Below, one piece after another: positions 52,101 to 63,433 of a DNA stretch of 64,000 nt. This DNA is from Symsagittifera roscoffensis. Lineage: Eukaryota; Xenacoelomorpha; Acoela; Convolutidae. The stretch covers positions 34,560,052 to 34,624,051 of the forward strand of contig NC_087062.1 of NCBI RefSeq assembly GCF_963678635.1. Reading direction: 5' to 3'. The notes under the pieces were generated by a model, which made no database searches, was not told the DNA's origin, and saw only the letters and a program-made list of their open reading frames with translations. Each line of letters starts with the position of its first letter. Position 1 is the stretch's first letter. A program made the position numbers and the translations under genes.

Positions 52101-55100
52101 GAACGAATTAATTATTCGGCTCGATTGGAACTAACCTCCCCCGCCACTATTTTCTCGTAGAGTTTAATGTGTTTCTTGGCGTGGAAAGGACAGTAGCCAG
52201 CTGCCATCTCGAACATCAGCACTCCAAAAGTCCACCAGTCAACAGCTTTCGAATAGCCCTAAAAACCAACCCATAATGACAGGTGTGGATCGATTTATCA
52301 AGAAATTTCACGATGGAGAATGTTTTCAAAACCGCTCTGATTGTTTTTAAAATGTATTTGCTCACTTTTTAGATAGACTAAAATGACGCACCGATAACTT
52401 TTTTCCTTTATTTTTTGCTGGGAGTGACAATGATCGTGCGTGATTATTTATTGATAGGCTAGATCAGGTAAAACTGTATTTTAGTGCAGTAAAGAAACAT
52501 GAATGACTCTAAACTATTAAATTCTCCATTTAATTCTTTCGGTTTAAGTCTAAAAGCAAATGGTCGAAACAATTTTTCACGGCTCTGTGAAGTTTTTTGG
52601 TATTTTCTGAAAACCCGAGCACTAATAGGCGTTCTAAGTACAATTTCGATGGCCGGAACAGTTAGAGCATTTGAAAGATTTCCAACCTTGCTCAAAATAA
52701 TTTCAGGTGCTAAATACTGCGGAGTCCCGCACAGAGTCCAGGCACGGCCATCAAGTCGTTTGCAAAAGCCAAAATCAGTCAGCTTTACATACCCTCTGTG
52801 GTCTATCAGAAGATTCTCTGGTTTCAAATCCCGATGAATCAGGTTCATGAAGTGCAAATACTCAAAAGCAAGTACGACTTGAGATCCGTAAAAACGAGTT
52901 CGCGATTCTCCAAATCTCTTTGCGTTTCTAAGATGGGTGAATAACTCTCCACCTGATACGAATTCCAGAGCTATGTAAAGATAGCTGTTATCCTAAAAAG
53001 ATGCAAAGTTAGAATGTTACAAATTATTGTGAAGAAACGATAGTTTTGTCTTTTTTGACCTTGAAAGCAAAGTACTGTTTGACGAGAAAGGGAAACTGAC
53101 AGCAGCTCAAAATCTTCTTCTCCCCTACAGTGTGAGATACTTGCTTCTGTTTCATAATCTAAAAAAAACGTTTCTGCAAGCAACCAGTGCCACTCAACTT
53201 AATCCATATATGAGCATGTGCAATTGTTGTATCAAAATTAATGTCTTGGATACGTTTTTGAGAAAATAGCAAACAATATTGTTTAGTTAAGTCTTAATTA
53301 AAAAGTTGCGTTTTTTGGTTAAAATTTAAACCAAAATTGTCCAAAAACAATCGAAAACTTTTGACGTGTATAACTTTTTTTTACAAAATAGGTTCTTGTA
53401 TTCTCTGCAAATACGTTCTGGTTATTAGTAGATATGAATTAATACAATTGCCGATTAAAATCAGTATTAGGGCGCAGCCGTGAGTGTTCTCTGTGCTCTT
53501 TAAAGTGTATGCTATAGGCTTTTGTTGAAAAAAAAACTTGAAAAAAATCAACGCACAAAATGCTACATCGGCCAGTTTTTTTACAATTCATTTTCACAAA
53601 GACTGTTCTATTCATTTCGATAAAAAACCTGATCTTTGTCGAGTATTTTGATGGCTACAAATTTGTCCTTCTTGCTGTGCTTGTATTGTGCTAGCACCAC
53701 CCTTCCAAAAGATCCACTGCCTAGTGTCCGCTTAATGTCAAAGTCATCTAGGGTGACATCGCTCTAAACGCCATACACAAGCTGCTGAGTTTTCACCATT
53801 GGAACTAACTTTTCATATCCTCAAAATTCAACTGATGATTTTTTGTTTTTTCTTTTTTTTTAGGCTGTAAGATGTAAGAATATTTTTTTTTAGGCTGAGA
53901 GAGAGAGAGAGAGAGAGAGGAGACAGATCTGCTGCTCTCCTAATCCCCCCAATGATTAACCCACTACTGCTCTCCCAATGATTATCGAGTTGTTGGACTT
54001 ATTTACCATGAAGAACTAACTCAGCATCCATCACAGAGGAATCCATCACAGGCGGACCATGTGAAAGAAAAATATATTGCCCAATCAAAATTTGTCATTC
54101 AAAAGTCTGACAGAAAAAGGTGACCTTTTAATCTGACTTTTGGACTGAATAGATGTCATGAAAAGCCTCAAAAAATTCCGATACCAAACTGACAGTTCAA
54201 ATTGAGAAATCTGATTTTGGATACCTTCGGGTTTTTAGACCATCTGTCGTCGAACTCTTCCCTTGCTTTGGTCAAATACTGAATAACTGAAAATCAGATA
54301 TAAGTCTAGTCGAAAATCGCAATCGCTTTTTACAGCTAATTTGCCTTACAACACATTTAATTATTACAAATAGGGGCCTTACCCTCTAAACTCGCGACTG
54401 AATGGTTTGCAAATGTAGTTTAGAATATCTTTTTTATTATATTTTTTAGAATGAAAAATTCGACTTTTTTCTGCCGGCCAAATTAATTTTCCAAGCTCTC
54501 CCAAAACAATCGAGACTACTCCACCCCCTCAACCCCTCAAGCTTAGAGATCATTTGCATGCAGGCGCCTTTAGAAAAAAAACTGGCATGGTCATACAAAA
54601 AGGTTGCCCTAAAAAGTACGATAGGAGGACCTTTGAGTGATAGGGGACCTTTTTCACAGGGGGTCGAATCCCTAAAGGAGGCGGGGGCGTTTGCACTCTC
54701 CTAAATCAGCTTTTGATATGAACTATTTGCCGATTTCCCACCCCCTCGTAATCACACATTGAAGTTGATTGAAAATTTTTTAAACGGAATTTAGCATGTA
54801 CGAATTATGCTTAAAGTATGTCCACTTGTTCAAACCGACCGCGTATGTTTATGCCATAGCTTCTTCGCAGTTCATAACATCGAACGTCTTCTTAAATAGA
54901 TTTTCATCAGAAGATCACTAGAATTTCACAAAAAAATCAAAAAATGAAAGAGGGAAACTAGAAAGCGCCCTGATTTGATCTTCTGTGTTAGTAGGCCAGC
55001 CTTAACTATTTAATCTACATCTTCATTGTATATTTCATTCCATCGAATGGAAAAACTCTATGTTAAAGGAAATCATTTGTGCATTTGTGGTGTGGGAAGT

Positions 55101-55302
55101 CTCTAGGTCGACTCGAAACGTTCCACAAGAAAGTTTTAGCTAGAGTAGCTGGAAAATTGCTTACATCTTTTATTGGCTTCTTCACGAGAAATAACTTTTG
55201 AGCCCCTGAAAAAAAATATTGAAAGACGATGCTTTGAAATTCTTTAAAACAAATTTTCAGATCAATCGAACAAAGTGCTTACTTGCTTTTCTTCGGCGGC
55301 AT
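49140..55302 (-). CDS. PKA-C: cAMP-dependent protein kinase catalytic subunit, complete, nine exons
   Basis: Ser/Thr kinase released from regulatory subunits by cAMP. Exons (minus strand): 55302-55283, 55205-55165, 54286-54225, 53763-53629, 53158-53060, 52992-52687, 52258-52136, 51837-51673, 49268-49140; all borders GT-AG and phases agree, giving 359 residues (mammalian Calpha has 351). The start is MPPKKSKGSK. The A-helix ([16 protein letters not shown]) is specific to PKA-C. Then [18 protein letters not shown] (substrate Glu127 equivalent), [20 protein letters not shown] with the activation-loop Thr, EMAAGYCPF, and a tail ending EEFIDF, the FxxF hydrophobic motif. Differences from typical PKA: no Gly2 for myristoylation, GTPEY reads GTPQY, and the Gly-rich FKGPGD part of the tail is SGGDEGD. 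The last intron is 2.4 kb and repeat-filled. Some distant relative (PRKX) is possible but less likely. Confidence 0.93.
49880..50770. repeat. Palindrome-rich insert in the last PKA intron
   Basis: TAATGGATTA/TAATCCATTA motifs recur at both ends (AATCCATTATAATGGATT at ~49943 is a perfect palindrome). At 50634-50737 two ~38 bp arms, from AGTGAAAAAATAATCGATT to AATCGATTTTTTTCACT, form a fold-back. Between them lie a C-rich block (50145-50262) and a G-rich block (50275-50440) with weakly complementary stretches. No ORF; perhaps a non-autonomous DNA transposon. Confidence 0.5.
53896..53921 (+). repeat. GA dinucleotide microsatellite
   Basis: An uninterrupted GA run of about 12 repeats, in the PKA intron between exons 3 and 4. 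Confidence 0.9.
54560..54712 (+). repeat. Repeat family B, copy B4 (3' part)
   Basis: Keeps CAGGCGCCTTTAGAAAAA, GGGTCGAATCCCTAAA, GGGGGCGTTTGC and CTCCTAAATC. The first half is lost or unrecognisable (54450-54560). It lies in the second PKA intron. Confidence 0.65.
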
Positions 55303-56362
55303 GATTAAATTTCTCAAAATCAGCTACGATTTGTTGATATCATCTCAATTTTGTCCAGCAAAGCCTTTCAGTTGTAAAGCAGCTAGTATACCCAGAAGTC
55401 AATTTTAACTTTTTTAAACATTTGTGTTGATTACATATGCCGGAGCCAACGAAGTCATTTGCAGAGTTAAAAGTCATTTTTTAGTTAATAGCGTGCTTAA
55501 CGGCCCGAGCCGAGACCAAACTACTTCATATCTGTTGAAGGAAAAACCGTTCTCAGTTTTCTTACCTTTTGAGAATTTTTGCCGTCCTAGAAGACTGATC
55601 ATACATACATCAAAGCTGATCCAATAAAAGCAATACAAAACTAAAAATGATTTTTTTTTCTCGTCTAAGACTGATTAAGGCGGTTCTTTGAAATCCGTTT
55701 AAAATTTTTGTTTCACATTGTTTCCAAACTATGAATTCAAAATAATTTGATTTTTTATTAAACCGGGAACGCGCTAGCTTGTTTCCCAGAAACTAGTCTT
55801 CTACCGCAAGCATTCAGCTCAAAGAGCTGCTCACTGCCTTTACACCCTCCAAATTGGACTTTCGTTTAACCTTTTCTCGGTGATATATAACAATAGGTGG
55901 TAGGTTCAAATTAAATAGCTGGATCGCTTTTTGTTATACTTCGCACATTATATATAATTTGTTTCAAAAGCCAAATTGTTTGGCAAAAGAAGTGTAAATT
56001 TTGACTATTTGAATAGCATTTCATCTGGCAGAAAAATGTATTACAAAAACTATGTTAGTAGTAGTATAATTGATTGAAAATGAAATGACTACATTATGCA
56101 TTATAGTTCTCAAATTTAATACATGCACTATACTCAAAATTACCATCTATTGTAACATGTCACCGTTTTCTCACCAATTTTTCCAATATTAAAAAAATTC
56201 AGTTTTTTTTGCACTTTAGGCGAATTTAAGACTGAAAACGCTTTAATGTTTTGAAACTGCCAGCTTCATCTCAATAAAGTTCACACTGCGTAGAAGAAAT
56301 GGTTAGAGTGAAATTCCACCTTAACAAAATTTTTCTTCCTTCTGAACAGAAACTAAATCTAA

Positions 56363-56820
56363 AACAAGACTGCTCGGATCAGGGCGAAGCCCTGAATGTT
56401 CCGACTGCCTTTTAAGGTTGATGGAGCAGTAATAAAATGAAAAAATTCAATGCAATAAAAACAATTTTAAAAAAATTTAGAAAATTTGAGATTTTTCGTG
56501 AAAACATTCCCCACACGTCATATTAAGTACAAAGTGATAAATTTTGCTCCCCTTGACAATTCAATTATGGCATATAAGCTTCCTTGAACCAGTTTGGAAC
56601 AATTTCTAAGACGGATTAAATTTCGCTTACGCGTTAATAGCGCGAATTATATTGCGCGCTAATTGTCCCAAACTGACCAAAATGGCAATATTTAATACCC
56701 CATAACTTAAGGAAAACTGATCATAGATGAAATATTTTTTCAAAATTAAGTTCAGCACAACAATACTTTTTGAATGATATTAAAAAACTGCGTCAAAAAT
56801 AGCTAGTTAAAAAGTCAACG
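56363..56820 (-). repeat. Helentron-like repeat, copy A4 (reversed, 5' end lost)
   Basis: The 3' end is intact (CAAGACTGCTCGGATCAGGG, hairpin, GTTCCGACTGCC); the CG-rich core is present in altered form (GCGAATTATATTGCGCGCTA). The copy stops near AGCTAGTTAAAAAGTC without the 5' hairpin. Confidence 0.75.
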
Positions 56821-58034
56821 TTCTCACAAAACATTTTTCGTGTAAACAAGAGTAGCCGGTCGCTCCGCTAGTTGCACAGAAATTTACGACCACAGTCATT
56901 AGATAAAAGAAAAAGTTTTATTTTTCCAAATCTGTGGAATTTTTAGTGCAAGTTGCGATGAGAGGAAATATGAAAATTGGAAGTCAAAAACTTTAACAAA
57001 AAAGAGATGTCGTCCTAAGGAATTTTGACTGTTTAGAACCAATATATCCCTTCTATATTGACCGCTAAGTCCCTTCCCTAAATACCAGAAGCAGCAAGGG
57101 GTGAGCTGTGATCCGGTATTTGATGACAATCCCTTCGGTTGAAAGGTTGAATTTGGTGGTCGATCGATGTACTACACTGGGTTGCGCCCCTTTTTCTCAA
57201 TTGCTCTTGACTGTTCTTTTCCTCGGAAAGAATCGCAAGAAACTGGATATAAATTGAATTCAGAAACAAATATATAAATTGCTGAGTATAAGGGTCGCTA
57301 AGTGGCCTGAATACAGTTTATTAAGTATCAATGAATTTAATCTGCGATAAGTTCCTGAAAGCTGCCTCTTGCAGTTCACTTTACAAACAATTCGAAACAA
57401 ATCTTCAACATTGCTTCACAAAGCTTCACTAAAAATCTCGCGTCGAGAACTCACTTTAAATATTTCACGAGTCACTCTCAGGACCCGTCTGAGCTCTATA
57501 AGTTTCACTCCTGTTCTCTCTAACTAACTGAGAACCAACCGTTTGCTCTCACAGCACAATGGTCCTGACCAGCTCGGTGGTTGTGCCTTAATCGCGTATC
57601 GTTATCTTTATTTACTTTTGGTTCGGTCAGAGGCGTACCGTTCCCTATCCCTACTAACATTCACTTAACTAGCTGCCACTCAGGACTTATCAGCTGAATC
57701 AACCATTAGGTCAGCTTCAATTAAACATCGAGGTGGCACTTAGTTAATCAGGACATACTGAGCAAACACTGGGTTCAACTACAAAATCAGCTCCCAATCC
57801 CAAGGCCTGTGAAAATGTCAGGCCTGGGTAATTCCCTTCCCCCTGTCCGTTTTGATCCGAAAAAACACCACCAGAATTTATTTAATATGCTAGGGCTGTT
57901 CATTAAATCTTCATCCCGAAATTCCCATTTCCCCCCATAGATGTTCCTAAATTTTGTGCGGGGCTGTGTTTTTTTACTTGTTTGACGTTCTTATCGAAAG
58001 TCCAAGTGGAGTGGGTTAAGCTGACCCCAATGTT

Positions 58035-58975
58035 TGCTAATTACAGAAAGTCACTTTCGCTCGGGTACAAAGTTAAAAACTAAAAATTCTCAATTTAGGA
58101 GCCTCCCCTTACCTCCCCAGGCGGGTAGGTACCCCTTACGGTTCCTTACAATGCTAATTTATCAATTTTCAGGGGGTTCCGGGAGTCTTGGGGTCAAAAA
58201 ATGCCAAATGACCTCTTAGAGGTCATCCGAGGTCAAACGCGTCCAAACGTCTTATTTTCGATGGGAGATCATTCCCACTAAGTTTCCTTCATATCGGACC
58301 ATCCCTTCCCATATTTTCGAAAAATTTGGGTCAATTAATACTTTTCCCTAAAATTGCCATTTTCACCCCATAGAAAGTTCCGGAGAGGATTGGGTCAGCA
58401 GGGGTCCCCCTACTGGGTTGGGCCCCCCTTCACATTGGTGCATTAAGTTCACAAGTCAATTATCACTATCAGGTGTTAATAGCCTAATTCAATTTTCAAG
58501 TGCTAGTAGCTTCCGACGTAGCCGCCGGATTGGGTCCAAACATTAATACATTATAGGTCTCCCCCCAACCTACCATCCCCCCAAGTTCCAGCCTCCTAGC
58601 ATTATCAGGGGTCGAGAAATAACGAAAAGTGGGTTTTGTTTACATAGGGCGTAAAACTGGAAGTAATAACGGATGCGTTCAAAATCCCGGTGGTGAACTT
58701 CCCTCGCCTAGGGCTACAACATATTGCAAAATAAAGTCATTCTGATCTTTATTTACCGGTTTACAAAAAGTGCTAATTGCATTTCGGAAATCATTATCAC
58801 TCGCCCCCAGGGGTCTCAGGGGTCTGGAAATTGGCATGCCCGGCTAGAATCATCTCTATTAGTCACCCACCAATTTTCATAAAGATCGGACCAGTGGTTC
58901 CCAATCCGGGGTGGGGGGTGGGGGGGTCTGTTGAGACACATGGTCTGCATGGTCTGTTTTTTGTTTAGCTTATCG
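58035..58975 (-). repeat. CCGG-rich repeat related to family C
   Basis: The 58600-58900 segment read on the minus strand resembles the family C copies (GATTCTAGCCGGGC, GACCCCTGAGACCCCT, TTTCCGAAATGCAAT). The rest has recurring CCGG, CCCC and GGGTC blocks like 35880-36480. Confidence 0.45.
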
Positions 58976-59094
58976 AAATTAATTAGACAATACTTGATGG
59001 AGGCTGGCCTCTCAAGTTTAAATCTACTATAATTTTAACTTCCAAGACCTCGAACGCCATCTAAAACCAGCTAATCTCTATCAAGATGTAAAGA

Positions 59095-59414
59095 AAGTCA
59101 CAATTAACGCGCGATTTATTCCGTGCGATTAACGCGTTAGCGGAGATTCAAACCGTCCAAGAAATCGTTCCAAATTAGATTGAGTAGCATGCTCTATGGC
59201 CTATTTAACACTTTACTAGCTTCAAGCAAATTAATTCACTGTGTACATTATATAGCATATGGGGTGATTGACATATTAAAGTTCACAAAAAAAATTCGAA
59301 TTTTTTTATTTTTTTTTTGAAAATTTCCTTATTTTGTAAGTTAAAACTACTCCATAGAAAATAACATTCTGTCAAAATATTCGAGGTTTTGCCCTGACGC
59401 GAGCACTCGTGATG
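59095..59414 (+). repeat. Helentron-like subfamily, diverged 3' half
   Basis: Starts within the core (AATTAACGCGCGATTTATTC, GATTAACGCGTTAGCGGA) and ends GTCAAAATATTCGAGG...GCCCTGACGCGAGCACTCG, a relative of the 3' tag of the main family. The core is better conserved than the ends. Confidence 0.6.
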
Positions 59415-59599
59415 ATTTTATAAGTCAATTCAACCACCCCCCGCATTGAATATTTGTATTGTGGGTCCATTATTTACCTGGGAGTGGGGCTACAACAGTG
59501 AAAAGCCTTCTCTATGATAAATGATACCAGAATTTTGAAAACCTCAAAAGCTTTTTCTAAATGTTTTCCTCCTTTTTTCTCGAAAATGTCATCATTTTT

Positions 59600-59676
59600 A
59601 TAAAAGTTTTGATTAATCCATAGAAAACAAAATGCAGTCCAAACATTCAAGGCTTTGCTCTGATACGAACAGTTTT
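59600..59676 (+). repeat. Helentron-like repeat, 3' end fragment
   Basis: TCCATAGAAAACAAAATGCA, then AACATTCAAGGCTTTGCTCT, then GATACGAACAGTTTTGTT: the last ~75 bases of the family only. Confidence 0.6.
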
Positions 59677-59887
59677 GTTGATTTTTGAAAAACCATCCCC
59701 TATCCCTCAGAACTTTTATATTTTGGGTCTATTACTTACAATGGAGTGGATCTATTATTTACAATGGAGTGGGGCGAAAACAGTAAAATCCTTCTTTATG
59801 ATAAATAATGGCTATCAGGGTGCTCGAAGCTGTAACTCCATTCCATTTAAGCATTTAAAAAAGTTTAGTATTTGCTCCTGCTTCTTT

Positions 59888-60368
59888 TTGTTCCGACTTT
59901 TGATACGAAAGTGACGGAATATTTGTGCTCGGGGTGGGTTTTTTTTTCTTCAGACAAATTTCGAATTTTAAATAGCCATTTTTTACGGATTTTTTCATTC
60001 GAAAGGTATTGTTGTCCTGAGCTCAAATTTGAAAAGATATTTCACCTGTGATCATTCTTCGTAAAGTTACGGGGGTTTAAAGTTTGCCATTTTGGCCAAA
60101 TTGGGACAATTAACGCGCGATATATTTATCGCTTTTAACGCGTAAGCGGAGAGTTAATCCGTCTTAGAAATCGTTCCAAATTATCCTTTTGTACTTTAAA
60201 TGGCGAGTGGGGGGATGATTTTCATTTAAAAAAAAATCAAATTTTAGAAAATAATTTTTTTTTCATTTTGTTTTATTTCATTGAGTTTTTAAATGTTATT
60301 ACTGCTCCATAAACCTTAAAAAGCAGTCGGAACATTCAGAGCTTCGCCCTGATACGAGCAGTTTTGTT
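59888..60368 (+). repeat. Helentron-like repeat, copy A5
   Basis: Both ends present: TTGTTCCGACTTTTGATACG at the 5' side and the hairpin CAGAGCTTCGCCCTG followed by ATACGAGCAGTTTTGTT at the 3' side. Slightly shorter than A1-A3 because of an internal deletion near 60180. Confidence 0.85.
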
Positions 60369-60402
60369 ATTATTAGTATTTCATTCATAAACGTATTAAG
60401 AG

Positions 60403-60452
60403 CAAGACTGCTCGTATCAGGCTAAACTTAAACACTCCGACTGCACTTAAAC
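60403..60452 (-). repeat. Helentron-like repeat, reversed 3' tip
   Basis: CAAGACTGCTCGTATCAGGC followed by CACTCCGACTGC: only the terminal tag in reverse, 35 bases after A5. Confidence 0.55.
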
Positions 60453-61089
60453 TGGTATCGAATAATTGCTGGTAAAATATGATTAATTCAAAAACTGGAA
60501 TTACTTTTGTCCCCAACAGCTAAAATATAAAAAAAGTGCTATGAATTGATATTTTTATAGAAAACTGATTTTTGATAAATCACGCAATTCCCAGACAACT
60601 TTTGCGGTTTTTCAGGATTTATTGAAACGACAGAAAATAAAAATTTAAAAAAAAATGGTTCAGTTTGCAGCCATGAACGGTAAATGATGGTCACCATGCA
60701 TTTTCGGAGTAAAAATTGTTGACTATAATCGGTGAAAATGGATTTAATTGCTTGGAAAAGAAATAAAGTTATAAGCCAAGTTATAATTGATTTTTTGTAT
60801 TGTTTATAGAGTTGAAAATGCAAATTATAAATAATATCGATTAGAATCCATGTCAATCAGCTGCGCATTTTTGAACATTAATTTTAACTTCACAGATTTT
60901 AGAAAAAAAGTTTGAATCAAATTAGTGCTGTCATTTTGATTTTTTAAGCTTTGCTACGTTTTTTTCTCTTCTTCTATCATGAGTTTGCAAAAACCTATCT
61001 TGCTGGAAAATATGGATCTTAAGCAAATTTGAGCTTTGCGGGATGAGTTGTCGACTTCACAAAAATATTTACGTTTTCGACCAAAGCTA

Positions 61090-61545
61090 AAATGTGTTCC
61101 ATATTCTTCGACACAAGACCCAAATGTGCTATGTTTAGACCAACTCGACCCAAACTGGCTATGTTTCGACCGACGCGACTCAAAAAATGTGTTCGACAGT
61201 GTTCGACTCAAGCATGCTATGTTTCGATCGACTCGGCCGAACGAAAATTTTGTTCGACTATGATCAACCCAAGTGTGCTTCGACCGACTCCACTAAAGGA
61301 AAAATATGCATGATTTTTTTTATCAAAGCGTGCTATGTTTTGACTGAATCGACACAAAATGGATAAGTTTCGACCTAGTCGACCAAAGGGGGAAAATATT
61401 AGAATTTGTTTGACCCAAGCATGCTATGTTTCAACCGACTCGACACAAACTGGCTATGTTTTCGCTTCGATTGAGTCGACCGAAGGAAAAACATGTTCGT
61501 CGTTGTTCGACCCAAGCTTGCTACGTTAAGACCGACTCATTTTAA
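61090..61545 (+). repeat. Diverged tandem array with GCTATGTTTCGACCGACTCG
   Basis: At least seven diverged copies of GCTATGTTTCGACCGACTCG(AC), spaced irregularly by ~30-70 bases and separated by TTGTTCGACCCAAGC-like spacers. Three frames stay partly open by virtue of the repeat, not as genes. Confidence 0.7.
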
Positions 61546-61582
61546 AATGGCGAAAATTGATTGCCCATTTTAGTTTCTTTTG

Positions 61583-61596
61583 CCCCCCCCCCCCCC
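61583..61596 (+). repeat. Poly-C run (14 C)
   Basis: An uninterrupted C homopolymer; its length is liable to sequencing error. Confidence 0.85.
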
Positions 61597-62217
61597 AATT
61601 TTGTTTCTCGGTTCATTTTATTCCTCTGCATCAAATCTCAGTTTCAATTAATCTGGTTTAGTTGTTTTTGATTTCCTAAGTAAAGTGTTAGTTTTTTTTA
61701 TCTCTAAAACTTTGTATAAGATACGAAAATCTGTTCTGCATCTGTGCAAAACAAGAATATACTGCTCATAAGCGTAAGAAAAAAACTCTTATACTTTTTG
61801 AACAGTGAACTCAGCTTTTTTGTATAGGATACAAGATTTTGGACGAAAATTTGGCTTAACGTTTACAAAATTTGGTGGCAAGAACGCATTGAATTATTTT
61901 TGACTATTTTGTCTCTCAAAGTATAAAAGTGAAACATTGCTCTCAGTTTAACTGATTGAATTTACTGAATTCAACCTCATAACAGTCCGAAAAATTTATA
62001 CCTGTAAAGTACGTTCACAAGCGAAGCTGATTTGTACAACATGCATAGCTCTAAATTAAAATCAATATTTTTGTTTTGATTTGAACAGTCTCTTGGCCAA
62101 TGAGTCGAAAAATACCAAAGCTGAAAACTAAAAATAAAACCAAATCAATAAATCGTTGTCAAAATATAATTTAAATTTTTGAAACAGCTTACAACGGAGA
62201 GTATTAATTGAAAAGTT

Positions 62218-63433
62218 ATGACCGAAAATTCGGCAGCATCCTTTTTTCAAGAGCTGGATTTGTTTGAAATTGATATGCCAGGTGGCCAAAAAATTCCATT
62301 CAAGAACAATAAAGCTCTGTTGGATTTGTTGAACATTCAATATCCGCATTGGCGAGAAGATGGACACGTGACGTCGGTTCCAATTGCACGGGTTCCTCGA
62401 TTATTTCTGCATAATTTGCAGATGTCAAAACAACTGGCAAAGGAGTTTGCTTCTCTGCAAAAAGGAGAAGGTGGCGAAATCAAACTGTACAGACTGCTGA
62501 AGGATGCAAAATATTCGAACGGGAATGGAGTCGTGATTTTTCCAAATGTAAACGGGCGAGAAATCTTCAAGAGTACGATGGCACATGTAGAAATTGACAC
62601 TGTTTTAACGCACCCATCCAAGGGTATATTCGTGTTCAATGTAAAAGCAGTGGGAGGCAGATTAACTCCTCAGAAGTTGAAAGGAGACATTGAACGTCAT
62701 GGAAACTTTTTACGAAAACTATCCCAATATAGCTCTGACAATCCTGCAGACCTGATTCCTATTCACTCAGTAGTTTGTTCAATGCACGACGACAACAAAA
62801 AGAAGTTCAGTTCGCTTTTAAATCTCGAGCACGATAGAGATCAAGTTTTGATTTTTAGCAAGAGTGAACTGAAACCGGACACTTTTTTGGCAGCGTGGGA
62901 AGCTCAGCTGAATACACTTCCAGATTTCGACGACAAAGAAAGTTTTGATATTTTAGTTGCGCGTCTCGTGGCTCTCAACTCGATTGAAAGCTCTCTAGCG
63001 TTGATTCATGATCAAATGGCGTCCAATTACATGCAGGCTACAAATGAAAACAAGAAACAGTTCGACGAATTTGAATTTGGTGAGGACAAATCGCTATTGG
63101 AGGGTCACTCGCTAGTTGGCACAGACAAGAAAAAGCGGTTCATAATCTGGACACAGGAACAACTGAAAATCATAGCCTTTGTAACAAAACATCTGCTTGA
63201 CCCTAGCCGTAGAGGCTTACGACTTCTTGTAACTGGCTGCAAAGGATCCGGAAAAACTATGTTGCTGGTTTTTATTGCCAAACTCACTGAGAGCCTTTTT
63301 AACAATCCAGATTCCGATTGTTCAAGTTATGGAAACGTAGTTGTTTGTGATGGATACTTCAAGTCACCAGTGCTGACAGAACTACTTAAGCGTCTTCTTG
63401 CTTCAACGGGAGCCTTGGTCTACGAGGCAGCAA
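62218..63433 (+). CDS. NERD-domain plus P-loop (SF1 helicase-like) protein, first exon
   Basis: The ATG at 62218 is preceded by an in-frame TGA at 62209-62211. Residues ~80-170 form a nuclease-related (NERD) domain: GGEIKLYRLL (E87), HVEID (D127), GIFVFNVKAVGG. Residues ~308-360 give a helicase-type Q motif (WTQEQLKII) and Walker A (TGCKGSGKT, K346). NERD is a restriction-nuclease-fold domain often fused to UvrD-like helicases in bacteria and found in some invertebrates. Where the family has E-x-K, this protein has N-V-K (N141), so the nuclease may be inactive. The exon ends at ...GAGGCAGCAA|GTGAGA; the 25 residues after that are intron. The remaining helicase motifs should lie past the window. 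Function in the cell is unknown; DNA processing or defence is an inference. Confidence 0.85.

Larger units (their letters stand above)
55303..62217. other. Gene-free, repeat-rich stretch
   Basis: No gene is supported between the PKA start and the NERD gene. 55303-56360 is plain. Repeats: Helentron-like copies and fragments at 56363, 59095, 59600, 59888 and 60403; a CCGG-type repeat at 58035-58975; a tandem array at 61090-61545. 56870-57850 is less AT-rich and could be an LTR-like or other old repeat, but I cannot assign it. Confidence 0.5.

Noticed and set aside
52459-52686. C-terminal 76 residues of the long frame after the PKA APE motif
   Set aside because: They follow a GT donor at the exact place where the PKA family continues in the next exon (GYSKAVDWW), so they are intron.
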